From Metellina segmentata (Eukaryota > Arthropoda > Arachnida > Araneae > Tetragnathidae), in the NCBI GenBank assembly GCA_947359465.1, contig OX375882.1:53318509-53382508 (forward strand): a DNA stretch of 64,000 bases. Direction: 5' to 3'. Of this stretch, positions 55,212 to 64,000 are shown piece by piece (position 1 is the stretch's first letter; each line of letters begins with the position of its first letter). The notes beneath the pieces are model-generated. The model was given only the letters and a program-made list of their open reading frames with translations, was not told the DNA's origin and searched no databases. Both the position numbers and the translations under genes were made by a program.

Positions 55212-55445
55212 TTTTTTTTTTAATTGGCAACACTTATGAATTGTAAAGACAAGCCATAGAGAAAGCTAAAATCGACACAGAGAGTTTTCATTTTTTGATA
55301 ACGTCAATCTATTTGAGACAATAGTGTGTCAAGAACACTGTAAATTTGTATTTTAAATAATTCTTCGGGTGTCAAGTTACTTCCTTCATCTAGTGTTTCA
55401 TGTATTTCCATTGTCTCTTCGGGTTCTCTCTCTCTCTCTCTCTTT

Positions 55446-56211
55446 TGGGCCCCCTTCCAAGTGGGCCCCGGTGATTGCTACAACTTCCTATAAGGTTTGC
55501 GAAGCAAACCAAATGCGTAGCCTATTGGATAACAGTCATACCGACGTTGGCCGTGGTGTTGGTTTACTTCGCAAACCAAATGAAAATTCGTAGCCTATTG
55601 GAATGGGGAATTGGAAATTCCCTGCGAATTCCAATTTGGTTTCGAATTGCGATGAGATCCACTCGGCGTAAAGTCACAATCTCTTGCGAAAATATAATTG
55701 TTTTTGTTGAAAAATTATTTATCAAAAGAAAATCACATGTGAGGTATCTATATAGTGTAACATTTTCCGCAGATTTCAAATCTGTAGAAATTTTCAATCT
55801 ATCTTTAACGATCTCGATTTTAAAAAAGAGAACTTGTCAATGCCAGTCAAAATGTTCGCTGTGGAATCATTTGAGTGGAGACAACGCGTTACCATTTAAT
55901 TGCTATTAGACGGAAGGTGATAAAAACTTGGCATGGTTCCAAACTCTGACGTCAATAGTGACGATTGTGATTTGACGTTAGAGGGAAAATAGCAAAATAT
56001 TCTGTCCTTTCTTCAATTAACAAAGCGGAAGATATGAGGGTGAAAAACTAATAAATTCATTTTAAAATGTTCTAGATTTAATTTTAAAATTCGGGCGCGA
56101 TAGAAAAATTGTAAAAAAGTTGGACTATCTGTGTACCAAATCGTGAGTGCCATAGATTCGTCAGGCCAGTCCACGCACAGAGACACACAAACACTTTTAT
56201 AATAGTTGAGA
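55446..56211 (-). mobile_element. Helitron of the 40273 family
   Basis: The 5' end on the minus strand is TCTCAACTATTATAAAAGTG at 56211 after an A. It contains two GGTTTGC-type hairpins (55492-55508 and 55560-55578), CCGCAGATTTCAAATC and CAATGCCAGTCAA. The 3' end near 55446 has a GGGCCCC hairpin but no CTAG, so that boundary is uncertain. Confidence 0.65.
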
Positions 56212-57892
56212 TAAGTATATAATATTACATAATTAAATAATGAATTATAATCGGTAGGTAAATGCCTAAATATTACATTTTAACTGTACCTATTATAAAT
56301 TAAAATAATTTAATTTATATGTGAGTCTTAAAATGATGTCTCATGGCTCCCATATAACATATGTTTCAAACCTCCCACAGAAAACTTTTTAATAAAACTC
56401 AAAATTCCTAACTTCAAAAGTTGTATGCAATCAAATACAGTATGTTGTTGAACAGGGTAAATATTATACTATTCAATATATTAATCATATCTCAAAACAC
56501 ATGTTGGAAAGGTATAAGCGTACAAATTTTGGAAAAAATACTTACTTTTTTACTTGATATCACAAATTTTTTTTAATGCTTCGAACAAACAAGAACAAAC
56601 TTCACAGTATACTAAGCTGCACTGCTGTCAGCACACCTAGTGGGCGATTCATGAAATAAATGTCATAGAAGCGGAAAATTCAAAAGTGTCTCAAACCTCC
56701 CAGATTTCCCTACTGGAAGTTATTGTGACGCCCAACACGGACAATTAGTTTTAAGGAAAATTTTAAAATAAAATTTGTAAAGTATTTATATTGGAAAATA
56801 TTGGAAGTTAATAGAGGTTAATATTTTAGGTACCATATTAAAATTTATAGACTTAGATATCTCTGCTATAGCTAGGGTTTAAGAATCATTCAAACGACCG
56901 ATGGTCATCGCGCCTTTTGAATGATCCGTAATGAGCGCAGAAGGGGGTGACAATTTTGTTTCAAATACTTCAAAATGTAAATTTTATCGTGTCGAGAAAA
57001 GCATAAAATATAATAATGAAAACTCTATTTGACTTTTAGTAAGTGCACGACAGGACACTGCAATCAGTCAGTTTACGACTATGTATCTGTATGAAACAGG
57101 ATTTTGAGTACAAACAAACAAACCGACGGAAGGGAAATATATTATTTCTGCTGTCCAAATGCTATGTCGTGATAAAAATTTGATTTACCTTAAAATACAT
57201 ACGACGTTTGGTATTTATTTTAATTGGCATTAACCAGTCAACAATCACATATCCATTCGGAATTCATTCTTCTGAATTTTTATTGTCGAAGTGCTGAAAT
57301 GTATTCGAAAGACAAACCAACTTACATCACGCACGGAATACGCACAGGAAACAGATTCCCCTCAGAAATACTAACGCCACCTACATTTAGCTTCATATAA
57401 AAATTACCTTTCATATACATGAAATATCGATAGTCTGAAGGCATACAAAGGAATTGCGAATTGCTATTTCTGGTTTTGTACTCTATTTCTTTCCTGCTTG
57501 ATTGTTACTTGCACTTAAAGCTGAATTAACTATTGAATACTCACGCATGTTGAATTTGTAGAGTTCGATTTTCTCCTCTGAAACACTTTCCGTGTCGAAT
57601 TTTTTTTCTTCTTCTTGGTTTTTATTGAAAACATTTTTACCAAACAAAAAACAACAGTCTGCATTGTTATATTTTGCAATCACCTAAATCTTTTTTTTTT
57701 ATCACATGAAGAAGACTAAATACTTTCTTAGAACCGTTTCATTAGTTTAGCTTTTCCTCCGGTACACTTTCACTATACGACTTGCTTTCAGCCTAATGGT
57801 TATATAAACCAATTCAATCTGTACATTTGGCATATTTTCATTGCGTTATACCTTAATATACAGTTTTTAAAGACTATGAAATGTTACTACAG
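56212..57892. other. P450 intron sequence, nothing recognised
   Basis: AT-rich. A block TCTCAAACCTCCCA appears twice in similar form (about 56370 and 56690). The minus-strand frame at 57683-57483 is not recognised. Confidence 0.4.
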
Positions 57893-58083
57893 CTCAGGAG
57901 AAAAATGGCGTTTCCGTCGGAAGTTGTTGACTCCAGCTTTCCACTTCACGATACTTGAAGACTTTTTGCAAATATTCCATGAACAGTCCAGCGTCCTCGT
58001 GTCTAAGATCCGTATTCTATGCAAGGAGCCCTGGATTGACGTTGTCCCTCTGATGACTGCATGTACTTTAGATATCATCTGCG
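57893..58083 (+). CDS. CYP4-type cytochrome P450, exon 4 (helix C to F region)
   Basis: Acceptor TGTTACTACAG, donor GTAAGC (58084). It reads SGEKWRFRRKLLTPAFHFTI, LEDFLQIFHEQSSVLVSKI and WIDVVPLMTACTLDIIC. The helix C WxxxR motif (WRFRR), which contacts the heme propionate, is intact. The strings LLTPAFHF, ILEDFL and CTLDIIC are CYP4 signatures. The exon starts with the third base of a codon and ends with the first base of the next (G + AA = E). Confidence 0.95.
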
Positions 58084-58909
58084 GTAAGCATTCGGGTTAC
58101 TAGCATTCCTAGTAACTGGAAAAATATACTGTTCTCTAGAAACAAATGAATTTTTAAAGTTTTTGTTTCATTAGAATGCTGTTTCTCTTTTGTATTTCAG
58201 TATATTTCGGATTTCAGTTTAGAATTTGTTTTGGTACATCACATCTTTTTCTTACTCAGATTTTAATTACTATTGATCTATCATTTTGTCCAGAGATTTT
58301 CAACCAGTGTGCTATGTCACACTGGTGGACAGCAAGAAAAGTACTGGTGTGAGTTACGGATGATGAAATAGTTTAAATTCTGTAAGATTTGTATCATTTT
58401 TTTTTGTTTAGTTTTGATTTTTGACACGTATGTTTACAAATAATTTAATGTAATACTCGTATAAATAATTTTAATGTTATTATTATTTTTTTTTAGTTCA
58501 AAGTATTTTGCAAGTGAATTGTTTTTCAATTTTTTTAAGCTACCTTTGTGCGAAAAGAGTAATATGTGTGTTACTTTGTTGTAAATCAATCAACATTATA
58601 CCAATTGTTTGTCAGATCGGTAAAATATATAATACAGTCAAACGCCGTTATAGCGAACCCCCAACGGACTGATCCAAATGTTCACTATAACCGAGGGTTC
58701 ACTATATCCGATTTTTCTAATATTGACACACAGTACAAACTTTCCTAAAAATTCTTAAGAACACTTCTGTGCTGAACAAATTAATTACACTGAATTGCAA
58801 TTTGTAATAGGCTACAAGAAAGTGAAATAAATATGTGTTCTTAAAAATAATTAGGCAATGAAATTAGTTGTCTTATTTGTCAATTACTTCTCTAAAGTAT
58901 GAAAATAAG

Positions 58910-59367
58910 AGAGCCGCGGTAGCTCAGTCAGTAGAGCGTCGGGCTCGCATCAGAAGGGTTGTGGGTTTTGTCCTCGGCAGAGCCTGCAATTCTGATGATT
59001 GCGAGATCGGCGCTTCGACCTGGCTAAAGACCGTCGTGTTCACTAATGGTGACTGGGACACGTTAAATAGGTCGTGGTCACAAAGTCCCCCATGTTCCCA
59101 TACCAAATCAATACCTCTGGGGGTACCTGATCAGAGGGTTATCGGCCTCTGATTGGGATCTAAATTGCGATAAGTGTGAGTGAATGGATGTATGAAAGGG
59201 ATCTTCCTGTAAAACGGAATTGTCATGTATGTCGAGCAAAGTCGGACTTCCTCCCAATGGGGCTCAATAACATGGAAGGCTCACCCCCCTCGCCTTTTGC
59301 CGTCTTCGACGGGCCTGGCACTCCTCTGGTCTGCCAGTGTAGGCATAAGAAACAACAAACAACAACA
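58910..59367 (+). mobile_element. SINE-C, full length with 11 bp target duplication
   Basis: Flanks ATGAAAATAAG (58899-58909 and 59368-59378) are identical. The tRNA-like head GCCGCGGTAGCTCAGTCAG, TAGAGCG and GGTTGTGGGTTTTGTCC has a clear A box and a decayed B box. The body of about 380 bp shares nothing obvious with SINE-A or -B and ends in AACAACAAACAACAAC. Confidence 0.9.
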
Positions 59368-59489
59368 ATGAAAATAAGTGAGAATTTTTTGTTGAAAGTA
59401 TCTATAATTTCATATGCATTTCATCTATCTTCTTATCAATAATTAACAAACGGGTTCATTAAATTCTTATCCACAGTGTCTGTTGCAAA

Positions 59490-59895
59490 GAAATTGTGCA
59501 AAATGTTCACAGCTGTCTTCGTAAGATGTAATCACCTCGTCATCGCAACATTTAAAATGTTCAATTTCGGTTTCGGAAAAATCACTAACTTGTGCCTTTC
59601 TAGCCACTTAGCGATCGATCGGTTAGCATTCTTCATAATCGTCGTCATCATTAACATTTGAAGCACCCCCCACATCTTCCCGTGGACTTTACGTATGCCC
59701 GGAATGACGATAACAGTTTCTAATCGTGGATTCGATGACCAGCCTCCAAGACTTCGCCAACAAAACATCTGCAACCAGAAGAATTATGTCGCAGTCCATG
59801 TTTTTTTCGTAGCAGTCCAAAATACGCAATATCAATTGCTTTCTGTAGTGACATTTTAGGCTGCGGATAGAACTTTGATCCATAGGTTGCAGCAC
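59490..59895 (-). pseudogene. Tigger transposase fragment
   Basis: QPMDQSSIRSLKCHYRKQLI then LRILDCYEKNMDCDI, and AKSWRLVIESTIRNCYRHSG. This is the block containing the third catalytic region and the following helices in TIGD-like proteins. Stops and shifts follow. Confidence 0.78.
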
Positions 59896-60251
59896 TGGTG
59901 TTGTATTAGCGAGTAAAATTCCCGTGAAAGACCTGAAACTAAGCTTGAAAAGCTAGTGGGAATTTTGGTTCACAATATCCGAATTCCTTGCTTTGGACAT
60001 TCATACAAGCATTAGAAAATGTACATTAGTGACATAGGAGTTTTGTTGGAACCATTAGAAGAATTCGTTATAACCGAGTTATCGTTATATCCCGGGTTCG
60101 TTATAACGGGATTTGACTGTATATGTTTTGGTGTGCCGCAGAATTTTAGTACTGATTAGTTTATGTGATTTATACGATTGAAAGGTTGGAAATCACTGAG
60201 TCAGTGTGTGTATTCAATTTTCTCAATCTTGTTTTTATTTTCTCTGTGCAG

Positions 60252-60321
60252 AAACGGCTATGGGGGTTCATGTTAATGCGCAGGGGACAGAGAGCAACGA
60301 CTATGTGCAAGCCATTCATGA
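60252..60321 (+). CDS. CYP4-type cytochrome P450, exon 5
   Basis: Acceptor TTCTCTGTGCAG, donor GTAAGT (60322). It reads TAMGVHVNAQGTESNDYVQA IH, which with the split E gives the CYP4 string ETAMG...NAQ...YVQAIHE (CYP4V2: ETAMGKNIGAQ...EYVRAVY). 70 bp. Phases fit both neighbours. Confidence 0.93.
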
Positions 60322-60590
60322 GTAAGTTTAGAAGAGCATAAAATGTGTACTCGCAATTAGAGGAAAATTTGCAAATATTCTAAGTTAACAAGATTTGGTA
60401 TTCTGGCTTCGAATCATAAATAATCGAGATGTTTAGGAATCCCCTTAAAACGGTAGATTCCGGTCTAATTAGCCCTTATATTTGGCAAAAGATTTAGAGC
60501 GGCTAACCGAGATTTGGTATACACCAAAATTTTGTACTGCAGAAGGTGAATGCTCTCTTAAGCAAATACATAACACTTCAATTACATGTG

Positions 60591-60693
60591 TGCAAATTAA
60601 AGATGGATTTTAATTTAAATTGCATTTTAGTTCTGAAGGTGCAAATTAAAGATGGATTTAAATTTAAATTGCTTGATAGTTTTCCTGAAGGTG
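60591..60693 (+). repeat. 49 bp tandem duplication
   Basis: TGCAAATTAAAGATGGATTT occurs at 60591 and 60640, with CTGAAGGTG closing each unit. In a P450 intron. Confidence 0.85.
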
Positions 60694-61164
60694 GAACACG
60701 ACGGTCGGTTCAGCTCTACAGTGCAAAGCTTTAAATTTTGTTTAAATTGCATTAGAGACTAGAGACAATGACAAGATACAGAGTAACTTTGCCATCGATT
60801 ATGACTAGATCAAATGCACAATAGGTCATCGAGGGAAGCCATCAGAAACTACAGGGAGTAAAATATCTAATAATACTGTCTATAGAATTTTTCTTGAGTG
60901 GTATTTCGTTCCTTTGTTCTAGAAAATCAGTGATTTCAGCTCCAGCCATTGTTAACTAAGAAGAGTTGGTTCAACATGATATGGTGAATATCACCATTGG
61001 AGGTTCAGCCAGTGAGAGAATTTATCCACAGAAGAGGAAAAGTGACAGTATAATCGATGGTGGTGACGTTTTTGGAGAAAAATCATGAACGATGTATACC
61101 TATGAACCTTCGTTAGTTGTCACGACGAAACGTATCTCCTCATTAGTAAACTTAGCAGATGTTG

Positions 61165-61255
61165 ATGGGCGAGATATCTCGTCATTGGTCAAATCGTGAT
61201 GGACGAGATATCTCGTCATTGGTCAGATCGTGATGGACGAGATATCTCATTGAAA
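61165..61255 (+). repeat. 34 bp tandem repeat with an internal 16 bp palindrome
   Basis: Three units with a palindromic GACGAGATATCTCGTC core (exact at 61202-61217, one or two changes in the others), spaced exactly 34 bp. Spacer ATTGGTCARATCGTGATG. Confidence 0.9.
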
Positions 61256-61429
61256 CCATTGGAAGGATAATGAGAGGTCTTTCTGTTTCGGGCTTTTCAT
61301 TGGATTTAATACTTCAATTTTATTTATTTACTCGCTAGATGTCATATAGCTTAATGGGCGACGACATCCTGGGAAAGAAAGCTGATCAGATCGAATAATA
61401 GCTACCCCATTATGTGGGATACAGTAGGT

Positions 61430-61680
61430 TAGACGCGCATTGCCAAAGACCAACAATTTCCCAGAATCCTCCGAGTTACTCTAGTGGTCTTTCCTCCCTT
61501 TCGTTTTACCCTCACCTGCCCTATTATCTTTTGTTGTTTTTCCTTCCTCGTTGTATCTAGTATCTTGTTTTGGATCTAGTATCTTGTTTGTCTAGTATCT
61601 TGTGTTTGGTGCAGCCTGGCCAAATATCCCCCTTGCGCCTGGAAATTCAATCAACCAACCAACTCAGAATCCTCCATGAG
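61430..61680 (+). repeat. T/C-rich dispersed repeat, pair member 1
   Basis: Related to 62790-62940: both contain a TTTCCTCCCTTTCGTTTTACCC-like stretch, then a TTTGGTGCAGCCTGGCCAAAT-like string and a CCAACCAACC-like end. A TCTAGTATCTTG motif repeats three times near 61555-61605. Probably an old SINE. Confidence 0.5.
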
Positions 61681-62068
61681 TTCCGAAAAGCTTGTCTAGA
61701 TGAGAAGACCTAATAACCCCCGTAACTTTAGTGAACAACATGTTGAATCGTTGTGCTATCAAAAGGGATCTCGCATTGTTGCCTATGTACATTTAAACAT
61801 AACAGTACAAGTGTGTTTCTAAAAATAGTGTCTTTGAGTAATATTCTGCTGAACACTATTTCAAATTTGATAAATCACCCGAGTCTCTATAAATTTATCA
61901 ATGAATATCCTCACTCGTTATAGGAATTAAGTTAAGTTTGCATATTTATATCCTTCAATTTTGAGTACCTGTGTAGCAATTGTTTCTTTTGTTAGTTAAG
62001 AAACCTTTCAAACATCAAGTTGATTTAAAATATTTTTACTCTCCACGTGTTCCATTTTTTCTCTGTAG

Positions 62069-62195
62069 ACTCGGAGATATCTTTTTTTATCGGGGCTTGC
62101 GACCATGGTTGTATTCAGATTTTATTTTCAACTGTTGCCCATCTGGACGAAAATTCAAAAAGCATCTTCGACGAGTCCACGAGTTCACAAGAAAG
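62069..62195 (+). CDS. CYP4-type cytochrome P450, exon 6 (last one inside the window)
   Basis: Acceptor TTTTTTCTCTGTAG, donor GTATTA (62196). It reads LGDIFFYRGLRPWLYSDFIF and NCCPSGRKFKKHLRRVHEFT, matching the helix F-G region of CYP4 enzymes (PWLW..L....GWEHKKSLQILHTFT in CYP4V2). 127 bp, ending in phase 0. The six exons together give about 267 residues, half the family length. The rest must lie right of the window. Confidence 0.92.
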
Positions 62196-63455
62196 GTATT
62201 ACAGTTGTTTTCATTCTCTTTTTATTAACGTTGAGTTGCTTGCCCTAATTCAGTTGGGCCAAACTCAACTAAATTTGGTTTAAATGACCACAGAATTTGG
62301 AATTTAAAAAATAGTTCAAATTTTCACCGCCAAAAAATGGAGTTATGATCACGTAAATGCGCAAAATTTCACAGGAAGAAACAAGTGCACTGTGCGAATT
62401 TCAGTAAATTGATGTTGAGACGTTTACGTTTCACTTAAAATTTCACTATGTTAACAGTATGTGATGATGCATCACTAGTAAAATTTTTCTTCCAAACAAG
62501 AGAAATTGCTTCTGCGGCACTTGGGGACCAGCGTTAGCACTTTGGGTAACAAGTTGAAGGGCTTAAAAAAAGTCAAAATGGCTACCACAAAATTGCGAAA
62601 GATTTTGCATTTTCAAAATTGTGCATTTGAGTGTGTGTTATTAATTGTGCATTATTCACAAATGCTTCCAGGACGAGGACGCAAATCCATAATAAAATAA
62701 GTAGAAAATTGGATATGCCGTATACTGTGTGGAATATCATGCTTGAATTTCGCCCTCAGGGGAACATCTTCTTTAGATGGAAAATGGAATCACAATTCCG
62801 AAGTACCCGAGTGACCTTTCTTCCCTTCTGTTTTACCCATGTCTACCCTTCTGCTTTTTGCTTCCCTTGTTATTTTGTGCTTGGCACAGCTTGGATAAAT
62901 ATGGCTCTTCTGCTTAAAAAACCCAAAACCAACCACCATGCGTAAATTGTTGGTTTTTCCCTTATAGGGTCAGCCACTCTGAACTTGGAGCTTCAAAGAG
63001 ATGCAAGACCTGGCTTGAACTTTTTTCCGACATAGCTGGCATGGATGTTGAAGATACATGGAACATTCTGTGAATCACACTGTAATATCACTAGTACCAT
63101 TTGCGCGCTACATTACGAGCCTCACCTTTTTCAATTTTCGTGTTCACGTCACGAACATGAGTTCGTGATTATGTTCCGTTAAGAATAGGAATATAACCAT
63201 TTTTTGTACATAAAGCTTGCAAATTCATGGTTTAAGAGAGATTAAAGTGAATGGTCAAAATAGATTGATGTGGACCAGACTAACTTTGTGTGTGAATTTA
63301 CAATTGTCCGTGGGTCGAACATAGGTCAGCGCGACCACATTTTCATCAGATCTCACCCTCTGTCTTGGTTGTGGGGCATATAAAATGCTTGGTGTATCAA
63401 GGAAACGAAGAAAATTTGGTCACGTTGAATGATCGAATAACGATGCACGTCAGAT
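62196..63455. other. P450 intron, no further exon seen
   Basis: It contains the second T/C-rich repeat (62790-62940). Nothing resembling the CYP4 helix I (GHDTT) or later motifs was found up to the window end. Confidence 0.5.
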
Positions 63456-63467
63456 AAATCAATGTAG

Positions 63468-63749
63468 CCCAGTTGAAAGAGTAATGGAGTAGTAACCGGA
63501 GGATTGCGTGTTCGAAACTCGATCTAACATGTACCATCGTGTTCGTGATGTTCTCATGTTAAGGTGGTGTGGAAGTTTGGAGAGTAGAGTTCCAGTTCAG
63601 GTTTTGGCCTCGTCATCTGACCGTGGTACAAAATTACGTGTTGTTATCCTCTGATCTTTCCATTCGGGATTGATCCCGGACCATCGTCAATAGCCCATTG
63701 TGTTACTCTAGTGAGGCATTAATTAACTACTATTAGTTAACTTACAGAC
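63468..63749 (+). mobile_element. SINE-A core with head type 2, target duplication present
   Basis: Flanks AAATCAATGTAG (63456-63467 and 63750-63761) are identical. The head contains AGTTGAAAGAGTAATGGAGT and GTGTTCGAAACTCGAT. The core continues to CAATAGCCCATTGTGTTAC. Confidence 0.88.
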
Positions 63750-63761
63750 AAATCAATGTAG

Positions 63762-64000
63762 ACTTGCTGTGTCTGTAGTAGAAACTACTGTTTGGAACAA
63801 ATGGGGTAAGGAAAGCACATTGTACCACAATTGTAAGTAATGACAAAATAAAAAGTACTGTAAAGTATTAACTTTCTTTACTTCATACGCCCATTTTACT
63901 CAGGAAATGGAACTAACAACGCCATTTTTCTCTGGTGGCGAAATTCTGAACTATTTTTAGGGAAAAAACGGGGGCGAAATTATATTAACACTATACAGTG
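63762..64000. other. unassigned
   Basis: No gene or repeat recognised in the last 240 bases. Confidence 0.4.

Larger units (their letters stand above)
53254..55410 (-). mobile_element. hAT element of the 14578 family, split by a Tc1, right end missing
   Basis: The left terminus CAGTGCCGTAACAAGCC matches 14578. The interior 54840-55410 aligns with 14620-15190 (GATAACGTCAATCTATTTG, TAATTCTTCGGGTG). The right terminus (CGGCACTG) is not found, and homology stops before a CT microsatellite at 55423. Confidence 0.75.
58635..60119 (-). mobile_element. Tigger/pogo element with a SINE inside
   Basis: TA copies at 58633-58634 and 60120-60121. Ends CAGTCAAACGCCGTTATAGC and, inverted, CAGTCAAATCCCGTTATAAC. 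Repeated GTTATAACCGAG-like motifs lie inside both ends. About 1.0 kb without the SINE. In the P450 intron. Confidence 0.85.

Noticed and set aside
55369..55909. Open frames across the Helitron at 55.4-56.2 kb as host exons
   Set aside because: They run through hairpins and Helitron termini shared with other copies and show no protein similarity.

Overview
The window is eukaryotic nuclear DNA that is AT-rich, has GT-AG introns and is dominated by transposable elements. The families present are Tc1/mariner, hAT, Tigger (pogo), Helitron, CR1-like LINE and several tRNA-headed SINEs. Together with a REXO5-type exonuclease and a CYP4-type P450, this suggests an arthropod, most likely an arachnid such as a spider. 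The species assignment is inference, because no sequence search was possible.

Only two host genes can be supported. At the left edge is the terminal coding exon of a REXO5-like RNA exonuclease (2-1030), whose upstream exons lie outside the window. On the right, five well-supported exons and one tentative 5' exon of a CYP4-type cytochrome P450 lie on the + strand between 47994 and 62195. All splice phases join in one frame. The I-helix, ExxR and heme-binding exons should lie beyond the right edge. The P450 introns carry a mariner fossil, a Helitron, two Tigger elements, a hAT with a Tc1 inside it, a second Helitron, and SINEs.

Layout: 1.1-3 kb is the REXO5 3' flank with SINE and LINE fragments. 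3.0-7.8 kb holds two near-identical DD41D mariner copies in inverted orientation, whose flanks are swapped between them. 8.5-13.1 kb is a SINE nest split by a hAT element, which is itself split by a Helitron. 13.4-22.3 kb is an almost perfect 4.46 kb tandem duplication whose junction is a chimeric SINE. 23.0-24.8 kb is a second hAT with a perfect 8 bp target duplication. 26-31 kb holds SINEs, an LTR-like repeat, a CGGBP1-like hAT with a composite SINE inside, and a possible promoter/first exon near 31.3 kb. 31.7-35.6 kb is mostly unassigned. 35.65-37.06 kb is a Tc1 with one premature stop. 37-43.7 kb has LTR-like repeats, two Helitrons with adjacent 5' ends, and SINEs. 43.8-45.8 kb is a second DD41D mariner with about 352 bp inverted termini. 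47.9 kb to the end is the P450 locus.

The most informative signals are structural. An inversion between the two mariner copies can be undone on paper and restores a broken LINE at one site and a broken Helitron 5' end at the other. The tandem duplication was apparently produced by unequal exchange between two SINEs. The SINE families appear modular, combining different tRNA-like heads with two different bodies.
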